From: Flagellimonas flava
GTDB lineage: Bacteria > Bacteroidota > Bacteroidia > Flavobacteriales > Flavobacteriaceae
Direction: 5' to 3'
Assembly: GCF_900129665.1 (NCBI RefSeq)
Contig: NZ_FQWL01000003.1
Location: 124,001-188,000, forward strand
Length of the DNA: 64,000 bases
Shown: piece by piece, positions 25,424-33,816 of the stretch
How the letters are laid out: the number at the start of each line of letters is the position of its first letter
Numbering within the stretch: position 1 is the first letter of the stretch
Notes under the pieces: generated by a model
What the model was told of the DNA's origin: nothing
The model's input: only the letters and a program-made list of their open reading frames with translations
Database searches by the model: none
Position numbers and translations under genes: made by a program

Positions 25424-26374
25424 TTAGTTCATGGCCACATCTGTGGAGTCTGAGACCTGCTCCATAGGTGCTTCTTCGCTCCCTTCCTCTTCCGGAGCAT
25501 CGGGATCAATCCAAATCTCTCCCTCAGCTGCCTTTGGATTTGCAGGAGTTGTTCCTCCCATCGTCAGTACATAACTGGCCACCTGGGCAATCTCGGCCGG
25601 TTTTAAACTTTGTTTCCATGCCACCATTCCCTTTCCATCGCGACCTCCTTCAGATATGGTGTTGAAAACATTCTTAATACCCCCACCAAGAATCCAATAT
25701 TCATCGGTAAGGTTGGGGCCAATTCCACCCCCACCATCAGCCATGTGACAGGCTACACAGTTTGTGGTGAATATCTTTTCTCCAGCACTTAAATCGGAAG
25801 CCTCGGATAGAAATTCCACGGTATTTACATCCACCAAATCCTTGGCGGTCTTTTTATATTCTTCGATAGCTATTTTTGCTGCCGCTACTTCCTGTTCGTA
25901 TTCCAAGGCCTGATCGTAATCTCCCATGATATGAAAACGCACGAGATAAACTACTGCAAATACAATGGTACCATAAAATAGGTACACCCACCAGGGAGGT
26001 AATACGTTGTCCAGTTCACGGATTCCATCATAATTATGGTCCATGATAATTTCGCTTTCCCTTTCAATCTCCCGACTTTTGGTCAGGCGTCTGTACATAT
26101 TTTTGGCCCATGTCCATTCCCTTTTCCTTTCCTTTTCCGCTAAATATTTCTCTTTTGCTTCCTCTGAAAGGGTTTGGAACATTACATTTTCAATGGACTT
26201 TAGAATAAGCTCTATTGCAATCAAGATCATCAACACCAATAACAGAAAGAACTGGGTTATTGGATATTCAATAATTGCGGGTTTGTCTCCTGAGTCTATA
26301 AAGTATTCCATTAATCCGAAGATTAAAAAGAATAATACCGGGATACGAATCCACCAAGGTGTTCTTGTGCTCAT
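25424..26374 (-). CDS. ccoP: cbb3-type cytochrome c oxidase subunit III (CcoP)
   Basis: 316 residues. Two N-terminal hydrophobic segments are followed by a third near 130-150 (VYLFYGTIVFAVVYLVRF) and a periplasmic cytochrome c domain. Only one heme c motif is present, CVACH at 206-210, with the distal Met likely M250 (GKGMVAWK). The di-heme CcoP of proteobacteria has two. One heme is usual in Bacteroidetes as far as I know. The C-terminal tail is very acidic. It passes electrons to CcoO/CcoN. The gene starts 4 bases after ccoQ. Confidence 0.93.
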   Translation of the reverse strand: MSTRTPWWIRIPVLFFLIFGLMEYFIDSGDKPAIIEYPITQFFLLLVLMILIAIELILKSIENVMFQTLSEEAKEKYLAEKERKREWTWAKNMYRRLTKSREIERESEIIMDHNYDGIRELDNVLPPWWVYLFYGTIVFAVVYLVRFHIMGDYDQALEYEQEVAAAKIAIEEYKKTAKDLVDVNTVEFLSEASDLSAGEKIFTTNCVACHMADGGGGIGPNLTDEYWILGGGIKNVFNTISEGGRDGKGMVAWKQSLKPAEIAQVASYVLTMGGTTPANPKAAEGEIWIDPDAPEEEGSEEAPMEQVSDSTDVAMN

Positions 26375-26378
26375 AATA

Positions 26379-26564
26379 CTATAGTTTGTTAGGTTGATCG
26401 TTATCTAAAGGCAGTTCGCCCATCTCTTTGATATGTTCTTTGGTTGCCGTGAAAACCCACCAAAACAACAAAACAAAAAACACAAAGAAGATCATCAATG
26501 ATATCATGGGATAGCTTGCTATTCCATCGATACTTTCCATATGGTTTTTTACGAATTTCAACAT
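26379..26564 (-). CDS. ccoQ: CcoQ-like cbb3 oxidase subunit
   Basis: 61 residues with one strongly hydrophobic helix (about 18-40, aromatic-rich: FFVFFVLLFWWVF) and a short acidic tail. Position between ccoNO (12 bases) and ccoP (4 bases) and the size match CcoQ, a small subunit that stabilises the complex. Sequence alone is weak; the call rests mainly on place and topology. Confidence 0.82.
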   Translation of the reverse strand: MLKFVKNHMESIDGIASYPMISLMIFFVFFVLLFWWVFTATKEHIKEMGELPLDNDQPNKL

Positions 26565-26576
26565 CTTTTCAGCTTT

Positions 26577-28781
26577 TTATTCTTTGTTCTGTGATAATAA
26601 TTCCTCGGTCTCCTGTACTTTGATATCCGTGCCCAAACGTTGCAGATAAGCTATCAGTGCCACGATTTCACGGTTTCGCATTTCCACAAAATCCTCACCA
26701 TTTTCTTGGGCGTATTTCTTATCCGCCTCATAAGTCTTGGCAAATTCTGGATCTGTGTACAGGTTCTTCTCGATAGTCTCAGCTTGGGTAGCCATGGATT
26801 GCTGGGCATTGGCAATGTCCTCATCTGAATAGGGTACGCCAAGTTTTACCATAGCTTCCATTTTGCTTTCCACACCACTGCGGTCATGCTGGTTTCTCAC
26901 CAGCCATTGGTACGCCGGCATGATGGATCCAGCAGAAGTACTTTGTGGATCGTACATATGATTCAAATGCCAGTTGTCCGAATATTTTCCACCTATACGA
27001 AGCAAATCTGGTCCGGTACGCTTACTTCCCCAAAGGAATGGGTGATCATACACAAACTCACCAGCTTTGGCATACTCTCCGTAACGTTCTACTTCGCTTC
27101 TAAAAGGTCTGATCATTTGGGAGTGACATCCCACACAACCTTCTCTAATGTAAAGGTCACGACCTTCCAATTCCAAGGGGGTATAGGGTTTGACGCTCGT
27201 TATTGTAGGAATATTGGATTTCACCAAGATGGTAGGGACAATTTGAATAATCCCCCCTATTAAAATGGCTACGGTGGCCAAAATGGTAAGCTGCACAGGT
27301 CTTCTTTCCAACCAGTTGTGGAAGGTTTCCCCGGCCACACGTCTTTTAGAAACCCTTGTCAAAGCAGGTGCTTCTGCCAGCTCATCCTCAACCTTGCTTC
27401 CTTTTCTAATGGTAACGATTACATTATAGACCATTATCAGCATCCCTAAAATGAACATACTACCACCTATGGCCCTCATCCAGTACATTGGGATAATTTG
27501 TGTAACTGTTTCCAAAAAGTTACCATAGACCAAGGTTCCGTCCGGGTTAAAGTCTTTCCACATCAAGGCTTGTGTAAACCCAGCAACATACATTGGAAGG
27601 GCATATAGAATAATACCCAAGGTGCCTATCCAGAAATGGAAATTTGCCAATCCCTTGGAGTGAAGTGTGGTTTTAAACATCTTGGGAACCAACCAATAAA
27701 TCATCCCGAAGGTGAGGAATCCATTCCATGCCAGGGCGCCTACGTGTACGTGGGCAATAATCCAGTCGCTAAAGTGGGCTATTGCATTTACATTTTTCAA
27801 GGACAGCATTGGGCCTTCAAAAGTGGCCATACCGTAACCCGTAATCGCAACGACCATGAATTTAAGCGTTGCATCACTGCGTACCTTATCCCAAACCCCT
27901 CTAAGGGTGAGAAGTCCATTGATCATACCTCCCCAAGATGGAGCTATCAACATCACGGAGAATACCACCCCAAGATTTTGGGCCCAATCCGGTAGTGCAG
28001 AGTAAAGCAAGTGGTGTGGTCCGGCCCAGATATAAATGAAAATCAAGGACCAAAAGTGGACTATGGATAGTCGATACGAATAAATCGGTCTATTGGCCGC
28101 CTTCGGTACAAAGTAGTACATCAATCCCAAAAAGGGAGTAGTTAAAAAGAAGGCCACGGCATTATGTCCATACCACCATTGTACCAGGGCATCTTGTACC
28201 CCAGCGTATACCGAATAACTTTTTAAGGCGGAAACCGGGAGTTCCAAGCTGTTGAAAATGTGAAGCACGGCAACGGTTACAAAGGTGGCGAGGTAAAACC
28301 AAATGGCCACATAGAGGTGTCGTTGTCTACGTTTCAGAATTGTAGCGATAAGGTTCCATCCGAAAACTACCCAGACCACGGCAATGGCCAAATCTATGGG
28401 CCATTCCAATTCTGCGTATTCCTTGGATGTGGTATACCCCAATGGCAATGTAATTGCAGCGGCCACAATGATCAGCTGCCAACCCCAGAAATTAATATTG
28501 CTCAGTGCGTCACTGAACATCCGGGTTTTAAGCAAACGCTGGGTGGAGTAATAGACCCCTGCAAAGATGGCGTTCCCCACAAAGGCGAAAATCACTGCAT
28601 TGGTATGCAAGGGGCGTAGACGTCCAAAACTGAGCCATGAAATGCCATCAGTAATGTTGGGAAACAAAAACATAAAGGCCAGCAGAAGTCCCACCAGCAT
28701 CCCAACAACGCCCCAAAGCATGGTGGCGTATAAAAACTTTTGTACGATTTTGTTATCGTAGCGAAACTGTTGTATTTCCAT
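26577..28781 (-). CDS. ccoNO: cbb3-type cytochrome c oxidase, fused subunits I and II (CcoNO)
   Basis: 734 residues. Positions 1-480 form the twelve-helix heme-copper subunit CcoN; the region WWYGHNAVAFFLTTPFLG carries the CuB His, and PHHLLY the further metal ligands. After a linker and one helix (ILATVAILIGGIIQIVP), residues about 520-734 are CcoO with heme c motif CVGCH at 549-553 and a likely distal Met in the SIMPAYQWL region. Subunits N and O are separate genes in proteobacteria; the fusion is common in Bacteroidetes. The enzyme has high oxygen affinity. It lies 2 bases after ccoS. Confidence 0.96.
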   Translation of the reverse strand: MEIQQFRYDNKIVQKFLYATMLWGVVGMLVGLLLAFMFLFPNITDGISWLSFGRLRPLHTNAVIFAFVGNAIFAGVYYSTQRLLKTRMFSDALSNINFWGWQLIIVAAAITLPLGYTTSKEYAELEWPIDLAIAVVWVVFGWNLIATILKRRQRHLYVAIWFYLATFVTVAVLHIFNSLELPVSALKSYSVYAGVQDALVQWWYGHNAVAFFLTTPFLGLMYYFVPKAANRPIYSYRLSIVHFWSLIFIYIWAGPHHLLYSALPDWAQNLGVVFSVMLIAPSWGGMINGLLTLRGVWDKVRSDATLKFMVVAITGYGMATFEGPMLSLKNVNAIAHFSDWIIAHVHVGALAWNGFLTFGMIYWLVPKMFKTTLHSKGLANFHFWIGTLGIILYALPMYVAGFTQALMWKDFNPDGTLVYGNFLETVTQIIPMYWMRAIGGSMFILGMLIMVYNVIVTIRKGSKVEDELAEAPALTRVSKRRVAGETFHNWLERRPVQLTILATVAILIGGIIQIVPTILVKSNIPTITSVKPYTPLELEGRDLYIREGCVGCHSQMIRPFRSEVERYGEYAKAGEFVYDHPFLWGSKRTGPDLLRIGGKYSDNWHLNHMYDPQSTSAGSIMPAYQWLVRNQHDRSGVESKMEAMVKLGVPYSDEDIANAQQSMATQAETIEKNLYTDPEFAKTYEADKKYAQENGEDFVEMRNREIVALIAYLQRLGTDIKVQETEELLSQNKE

Positions 28782-28783
28782 AT

Positions 28784-28990
28784 TTATTGGTTTGATCTTT
28801 TAGTTTGTGTGATTTCTTTTTTGGGTTCGGATTGGTCCATATCAGGCTTTACCTCATCATCAAACAACATGCGGACCGACGGGGTATAGGCATCGTCGTA
28901 TTGTCCGTTTTTAACGGAGAATACGAAGGCGGCAAAAAATATCAATGCAACGGTGATACTTATGGCCAATAACACATATATAACACTCAT
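28784..28990 (-). CDS. ccoS: cbb3 oxidase maturation protein CcoS
   Basis: 68 residues. One N-terminal membrane helix (about 2-24) is followed by FSVKNGQYDDAYTPSVRMLFDD, the conserved CcoS pattern around GQYDD. Needed for cofactor insertion into the oxidase. It is the first gene after the Fnr-type promoter at 29010-29052 and lies 2 bases before ccoNO, so the main oxidase operon begins here. Confidence 0.93.
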   Translation of the reverse strand: MSVIYVLLAISITVALIFFAAFVFSVKNGQYDDAYTPSVRMLFDDEVKPDMDQSEPKKEITQTKRSNQ

Positions 28991-29009
28991 ACCTACCTGA
29001 ATTATGGTG

Positions 29010-29052
29010 TAAAACTACTGTTAGGGTCTTGCCAAAAAAATGACATATATCA
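29010..29052 (-). promoter_or_regulatory. Fnr-type operator plus -7 box of the cco operon
   Basis: TGACATATATCA at 29041-29052, followed on the minus strand by 23 bases and then TAGTTTTA (29017 down to 29010). This is the promoter of ccoS-ccoNO-ccoQ-ccoP-ccoG and the genes behind them. Confidence 0.83.
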
Positions 29053-29056
29053 GCTT

Positions 29057-29503
29057 TTATTTATTAATCATTCTATTCCTATAATCTTCTTTGAGCAGCG
29101 TTAGCAATGCCGCCACAATAATGAGGTTCTTGCCTATATACTGACCGAGCAATGTTGGTACCCATGGAGGTTGTTGAAAAGAGTCCAGGGGAAACAATAC
29201 CAAAGGGGTGAAGGTGAAGACCATGTGCACCAAAGCGATCAACACCACTTTTCGTTGCCATAGGTTCAAAATCAGAAGGAGTCCTACGGCCACCTCCCAT
29301 AGTGCCAATAAATTGATGGCCAATCCTTCCGATAAAAAACCGAATGTCAATTGATGGATTGTCCCCTTGGCTAGATTCTCCGCTGGGCTCATGTTTGGGA
29401 AAAACTTTAGGCTCCCAAACCAGAGATATACCAACCCAATACTTATGGCCAACATATTTGGCACTATCCACTCCCGAATTCCCAAGATTACCTTCTTTAC
29501 CAT
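29057..29503 (-). CDS. DoxX-like four-helix membrane protein
   Basis: 148 residues with four predicted helices (for example MLAISIGLVYLWFGSLKFFP and ALWEVAVGLLLILNLW). The topology and the YLWFGSLKF start of helix 1 resemble DoxX/DUF417-type proteins, a loose group of quinone-linked or stress membrane proteins. No catalytic motif is visible. It overlaps the end of ccoI by 7 bases and is 66 bases before ccoS, so it is cotranscribed with the copper ATPase and perhaps read through into the oxidase operon. Confidence 0.72.
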   Translation of the reverse strand: MVKKVILGIREWIVPNMLAISIGLVYLWFGSLKFFPNMSPAENLAKGTIHQLTFGFLSEGLAINLLALWEVAVGLLLILNLWQRKVVLIALVHMVFTFTPLVLFPLDSFQQPPWVPTLLGQYIGKNLIIVAALLTLLKEDYRNRMINK

Positions 29504-31893
29504 TGTACTGATTTTGTGGGTTGACTTAGTTTTCTTCCTAATAGGTTTGTCATTACCGTTGTAAAAAGCACAATACTTATGGAGCTCAAGGGCATTAAAA
29601 TAGCTGCAATTACAGGCTGTAATTGGCCCGTTACCGCGAAATAAAGTCCCACAAGATTATAGCACAGCGAGAGTACAAAACTCATCTTGATCACATGAAT
29701 TGATTTTCGTGATAAAGTCACGAAACTGGAAAGCTGCGTTAGGTTGGTAGCGTCCAAAATGCCATCACAGGCCGGTGAGAATACATTGATATCTTCCGAA
29801 ACCGCAATACCCACATCACTTTGGGCAAGTGCCCCTGCATCGTTTAATCCGTCACCCACCATCAGCACCCGGTGTTCGGATTGCAATCTTTTAATGTGAT
29901 TCAGCTTGTCCTCCGGTTTTTGGTCAAAAAGCAATTGGGTCTTAACAGGAAGTATTTTTTCCAGTTGATTTCGCTCACCATCATTGTCCCCGGACAGGAT
30001 GCCCAGTTGCATGGTTTTCCCCAGTGCTCCAAACAATTCGTGAATACCGTTCCTATAGCTGTTTTTAAAGATGAACTTTCCTTTGAAGTCTTTGCCCGCA
30101 CTTACATAAACTGAAGTACCCTGCGCTTTACCATCCCCTTGTTGTCCAACATAGGAGGGAGAACCAATTCGAATTGAACGTTCATTGGCCTTTCCTTGAA
30201 TGCCTTGGCCAGTATGTTCTTCGAATTCGTCCAAGGTCATTATTTCATTGGATTTCAGCAGCCCATACAACGATCTACTCAGAGGGTGGTTGGAAGCTCT
30301 CAGGGTAGTTTTGAGCAAGGTGGTTTCTTCCCGAGTGAGTTCCACGCCTTCATAAATGATGGTATCTTTTTGTGTGGTGGTCAAGGTGCCCGTTTTATCG
30401 AAAATCGCAGTATCAATTTTAGCGAGGCGCTCAATAACATTGGTGTTTTTTAAATAGAACCTATGTTTGCCAAAAATGCGAAGCATATTTCCTAATGTAA
30501 ATGGGGCCGCTAGGGCAATGGCGCACGGACAGGCAATAATCAAAACCGCAGTAAAGACGTTCAGCGCCATGCTAGCGTCATAATACAGCCAAAAACCAGT
30601 GGATAAGGTAGCGATGGTCAATACAGCTGCGGTAAACCTTTTTCCTATGCTATCCGTTAAGGTTTGAAACGCTCCCGTCTTGTCCTTGGAGAAAACCGCA
30701 TTGCCCCATAATTGGGTAAGATAACTCTGGGATACCGAATTGAGCACTTCGACTTCCAACGGACCTGAAAGCTGTTTTCCCCCCGCAAACAGTTTTTCGC
30801 CAGAATGTTTAAATACTGCATGGGATTCCCCTGTCACAAAACTATAATCAATTTCGGCAGTACCTTTGATCAGGATACAGTCGACAGGAATTATTTCACT
30901 GCTTCTAATAAGGAGCTTATCACCTTTTTTTACCTTATATATCTGTACATTTTCTTCAGATTTGTCTCGCTCCAGCTTTGTTACGGCAATTGGGAAGTAC
31001 GATTTATAGTCCCTTTCAAATGATAAGAAAGCGTAGGTCCTTTGTTGAAAGTATTTCCCTAGCAATAGAAAAAATACCAATCCGGTAAGACTGTCGAAAA
31101 AACCTGACCCTAAATCAAAAAATATATCCACTGTACTTCTCAGAAAGAGTGTCAAAATTCCAAGGGCAATGGGGACATCTATATTAAGCAGCTTGGTGCG
31201 AATCCCCTTAAAGGCAGAAACGAAGTAATCCCGTGAGGCATAAAAAACTACGGGCAGGGAAAAGGCAAACATCAACCAGCGAAAAACCGGTTTATATTGT
31301 TCCAGCCAAAACTCCTCTACCTCAAAATATTCGGGAAAGGACAAGAGCATTACGTTCCCGAATGCAAAACCTGCCACTCCCAATTTATAAATCAGTGAAC
31401 GGTCGGTCCTTTTATCTTTTTTGTCAAATTCTTCTAGAGAAATATAGGGTTCATAGCCAATACTGCTGAGCATCAGCACCAAACCCTTAAGTGAAAAACC
31501 TTCGGTGGCATAGGTTACCCTGAGTGTTTTTTTAGGGAAGTTCACCTGTGAATTGGAAATGGAGGGATGTAGTTTGTTCAAATTTTCCAGTACCCAGATA
31601 CAGGAACTACAATGGATTGAAGGTATACTCAAATTGATGACCTGCACCCCTTCTTCATTAAATTCGACCAAGCGTTCCACGATTTCAGTATTATCCAGAA
31701 AATCGTATTTCTGCCTTACCTCTTTGGGTGTGGTCCCTGCGCCTGCCTCAATATCATAAAAGGTTGACAATCCATGTGACGTAAATATCTCATAGACTGT
31801 TTTGCAGCCATGGCAGCAGAAATCCTTGTCATCGAAATGCACCCTATCCCTGCCACAGTCATCACCACAATGATAACATGTCATGTTTGTCAT
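29497..31893 (-). CDS. ccoI: Copper-exporting-type P1B ATPase for cbb3 assembly (CcoI)
   Basis: 798 residues. The N-terminus carries a Cys-rich putative metal-binding domain (C6, C9, C13, C26, C27, C30), then an HMA domain with CSSC at 95-98. Eight membrane helices are expected. The ATPase motifs are TGES (354-357), the transport-site CPCA (455-458) and DKTGT with the phosphorylated Asp at 499; a GDGLNDAGAL hinge follows. The layout is that of CcoI/FixI, which delivers copper to CcoN, rather than a general CopA. It is divergent from the fnr-like gene across one shared operator. Confidence 0.94.
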   Translation of the reverse strand: MTNMTCYHCGDDCGRDRVHFDDKDFCCHGCKTVYEIFTSHGLSTFYDIEAGAGTTPKEVRQKYDFLDNTEIVERLVEFNEEGVQVINLSIPSIHCSSCIWVLENLNKLHPSISNSQVNFPKKTLRVTYATEGFSLKGLVLMLSSIGYEPYISLEEFDKKDKRTDRSLIYKLGVAGFAFGNVMLLSFPEYFEVEEFWLEQYKPVFRWLMFAFSLPVVFYASRDYFVSAFKGIRTKLLNIDVPIALGILTLFLRSTVDIFFDLGSGFFDSLTGLVFFLLLGKYFQQRTYAFLSFERDYKSYFPIAVTKLERDKSEENVQIYKVKKGDKLLIRSSEIIPVDCILIKGTAEIDYSFVTGESHAVFKHSGEKLFAGGKQLSGPLEVEVLNSVSQSYLTQLWGNAVFSKDKTGAFQTLTDSIGKRFTAAVLTIATLSTGFWLYYDASMALNVFTAVLIIACPCAIALAAPFTLGNMLRIFGKHRFYLKNTNVIERLAKIDTAIFDKTGTLTTTQKDTIIYEGVELTREETTLLKTTLRASNHPLSRSLYGLLKSNEIMTLDEFEEHTGQGIQGKANERSIRIGSPSYVGQQGDGKAQGTSVYVSAGKDFKGKFIFKNSYRNGIHELFGALGKTMQLGILSGDNDGERNQLEKILPVKTQLLFDQKPEDKLNHIKRLQSEHRVLMVGDGLNDAGALAQSDVGIAVSEDINVFSPACDGILDATNLTQLSSFVTLSRKSIHVIKMSFVLSLCYNLVGLYFAVTGQLQPVIAAILMPLSSISIVLFTTVMTNLLGRKLSQPTKSVQW

Positions 31894-31914
31894 TTACATT
31901 TGCTTTACCTATGA

Positions 31915-31988
31915 CAAAATTGGGACGCATCCTTTTCAAAAAATATGACATTTATCAGTTCTTGTTCAATTGTTTAGGCCTAATTTTG
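31915..31988. promoter_or_regulatory. Single Fnr-type operator shared by divergent ccoI and fnr promoters
   Basis: TGACATTTATCA at 31946-31957. Rightwards, 23 bases then TAATTTTG (31981-31988) for the fnr-like gene. Leftwards, 23 bases then CAATTTTG (31922 down to 31915; one mismatch) for ccoI. One palindrome is therefore centred equally for both genes, implying autoregulation. Confidence 0.8.
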
Positions 31989-32012
31989 TGACATCAGGTA
32001 AAGCTAAACGTT

Positions 32013-32702
32013 ATGGAGAGTAGGTGTGAAAATTGTATTATAAGGCAGTTCAATGCCCTAAGGGCCATGAGTAAGGAGGAATTAAAGAAAGTTTCCGATT
32101 CCAAAACCACAAAAACAATCAAAAAAGGCGAGCCTCTTTTTGATGAGGGCGATAAGCTCAATGGTGTGTTTTGCGTCCGAAATGGCGTTTCCAAACTTTC
32201 CAAACTGAGCGCCAATGGTAAAGATCAAATTGTGAAATTGGCCACCAAGGGCGAAGTAATCGGTCAGCGTTCCGTAATTGCCGAAGAATCTACCAATCTA
32301 TCTGCTATAGCCGTTAGCGATATGGAAGTCTGTTTTATACCCAAAGAAAGTATCACCAACACCTTACACAAGAATCCGGACTTTACCTTAGAAGTGCTCC
32401 GTCATATGGCCCACGACCTTAAGGAAGCGGATGATGTTATTGTAAACATGTCCCAAAAAACGGTAAAACAGCGTATCGCCGAAGCTTTTTTGTATCTCAA
32501 AAACAATTTTGGGGAGGATGAGCAGGGATTCCTGGCCCTAACACTATCCAGGGAGGATATTTCCAATGTGGTGGGCACTGCTACAGAGTCTGCTATCCGT
32601 ATCATCTCTGAGTTCAAGAAAAAGGGACTTATACATACTTCCGGTAAGAAAATTGGCATCAAAAACGAACGAAAGTTAGTGGAACTAGTAGAAGGATTCT
32701 AG
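32013..32702 (+). CDS. Crp/Fnr family regulator, probable oxygen-responsive
   Basis: 229 residues: a cyclic-nucleotide-binding-like domain (about 15-130), a dimer helix (about 125-150) and a Crp-type winged helix (about 150-229). It has four cysteines: C5 and C8 (RCENC), C54 and C107. C107 lies in EVCFIP, which matches the context of E. coli FNR Cys122 (MVCEIP). The third N-terminal cysteine of FNR has no equivalent; Asn14 is there. The recognition helix reads TESAIR (191-196), where FNR has VETISR. The gene lies between two copies of the TGAYWNNTRTCA site and is the best candidate to bind all nine. Whether it holds an Fe-S cluster is open. Confidence 0.85.
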   Translation: MESRCENCIIRQFNALRAMSKEELKKVSDSKTTKTIKKGEPLFDEGDKLNGVFCVRNGVSKLSKLSANGKDQIVKLATKGEVIGQRSVIAEESTNLSAIAVSDMEVCFIPKESITNTLHKNPDFTLEVLRHMAHDLKEADDVIVNMSQKTVKQRIAEAFLYLKNNFGEDEQGFLALTLSREDISNVVGTATESAIRIISEFKKKGLIHTSGKKIGIKNERKLVELVEGF

Positions 32703-32720
32703 ACCTTCCATTCCAAAAAC

Positions 32721-32763
32721 TGATATTTGTCATAGAATCCCTCTTGGCATAGCGCTAATTTTA
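32721..32763 (+). promoter_or_regulatory. Fnr-type operator plus -7 box upstream of the third usp gene
   Basis: TGATATTTGTCA at 32721-32732, 23 bases, then TAATTTTA at 32756-32763. The operator starts 18 bases after the fnr stop codon, so the usp gene has its own promoter rather than relying on read-through. Confidence 0.8.
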
Positions 32764-32785
32764 TTCTGTCTTTATTTTTAGCCAA

Positions 32786-33691
32786 ATGCAGAAAATTTTA
32801 ATACCTACAGACTTCTCGGATAATGCTTGGAATGCCATTGATTATGCCATGCAGTTGTTCCGAAACAAGGAATGCACCTTCTATCTTCTCAACACCTATA
32901 CCCCCGTTATTCCAAGCGGGAGGTTTATGGCCAAAATGATTGACGGGGTCCGTATTGTTGATGCAGTGCGCGATTCCTCACAGGAAGGACTCCGAAAAAC
33001 GGTGGAGCGTATCCAAAGCAAATACCGTAATCCCAATCATAGGTTTGAGACAGTCTCTTCCTTTAATCTGTTGACCGAGGAAGTCAAGGACATTGTGGAT
33101 TCTTTTGGCATTCATTTGGTAGTAACCGGCACCAAAGGCGCATCTGGAATTGAAGAGGTATTTATGGGCAGTAATACGGTACGCATTATCAAAAACACCA
33201 AAAAATGTCCAATTTTGGCCATTCCACAATATTTTGAGTTCGTTACCCCAACCGAAATTGCATTTGCCACCGACTTTAACCGTTTTTATTCTGACTCTGA
33301 GCTTGAGCCTTTATTGGAACTATCAAGAATGTTCGATGCCACCATTAGGATCGTGCACGTACAATATGGCATCAAGGCACTCTCCGAACTGCAACAATTT
33401 AACCTGAACATGTTACGGAGGTACTTAAATGGGACTGAGCACTATGTGCATACTGTTTCCGAGCTCAATTCAGTTTCCCAAACCTTGGAGGTGTTTTCCC
33501 AAGAACTCAACATCCACTTGCTCGCCATGTTAAATTATCAGCACAGTTATATGGAGCAAATGACACGGGAACCTATTGTAAAACGCACTGCGTTCCATAC
33601 CCAAATTCCATTGTTGGTCATCCCTGAATTGGGCATGGACGGTGTTTCGCCAAACAATTCGAACAAAGTAGAGGAAGTGCTTAAGCACTAG
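32786..33691 (+). CDS. Universal stress protein, tandem-domain
   Basis: 301 residues, two UspA domains. The first starts MQKILIPTDFSDNAWNAIDY and has an intact nucleotide loop, GTKG, nine residues, GS (around 116-131). The second (from about 155) starts EIAFATDFNRFYSDSELEPL and lacks a clear loop. It sits 83 bases after the fnr-like gene and has its own Fnr-type promoter. It is the longest of the three usp proteins here because of an extended C-terminal tail (SPNNSNKVEEVLKH). Confidence 0.9.
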   Translation: MQKILIPTDFSDNAWNAIDYAMQLFRNKECTFYLLNTYTPVIPSGRFMAKMIDGVRIVDAVRDSSQEGLRKTVERIQSKYRNPNHRFETVSSFNLLTEEVKDIVDSFGIHLVVTGTKGASGIEEVFMGSNTVRIIKNTKKCPILAIPQYFEFVTPTEIAFATDFNRFYSDSELEPLLELSRMFDATIRIVHVQYGIKALSELQQFNLNMLRRYLNGTEHYVHTVSELNSVSQTLEVFSQELNIHLLAMLNYQHSYMEQMTREPIVKRTAFHTQIPLLVIPELGMDGVSPNNSNKVEEVLKH

Positions 33692-33816
33692 GCTACCTGT
33701 TTGTTGTGAAAATCCTCTTTTAGAAAATCAATCTCGTACCTTATTCTGTTTTGGTACCTTTATGGCATTACCATTAAATGAGTTGTTCCACTCTTCAATT
33801 ATGGTAGGTAGCAGGT

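Noticed and set aside
33755..33762. A tenth Fnr-type promoter upstream of the methyltransferase
   Set aside because: TACCTTTA is a good -7 box but the 12 bases at the fixed distance (33720-33731) do not resemble the operator.
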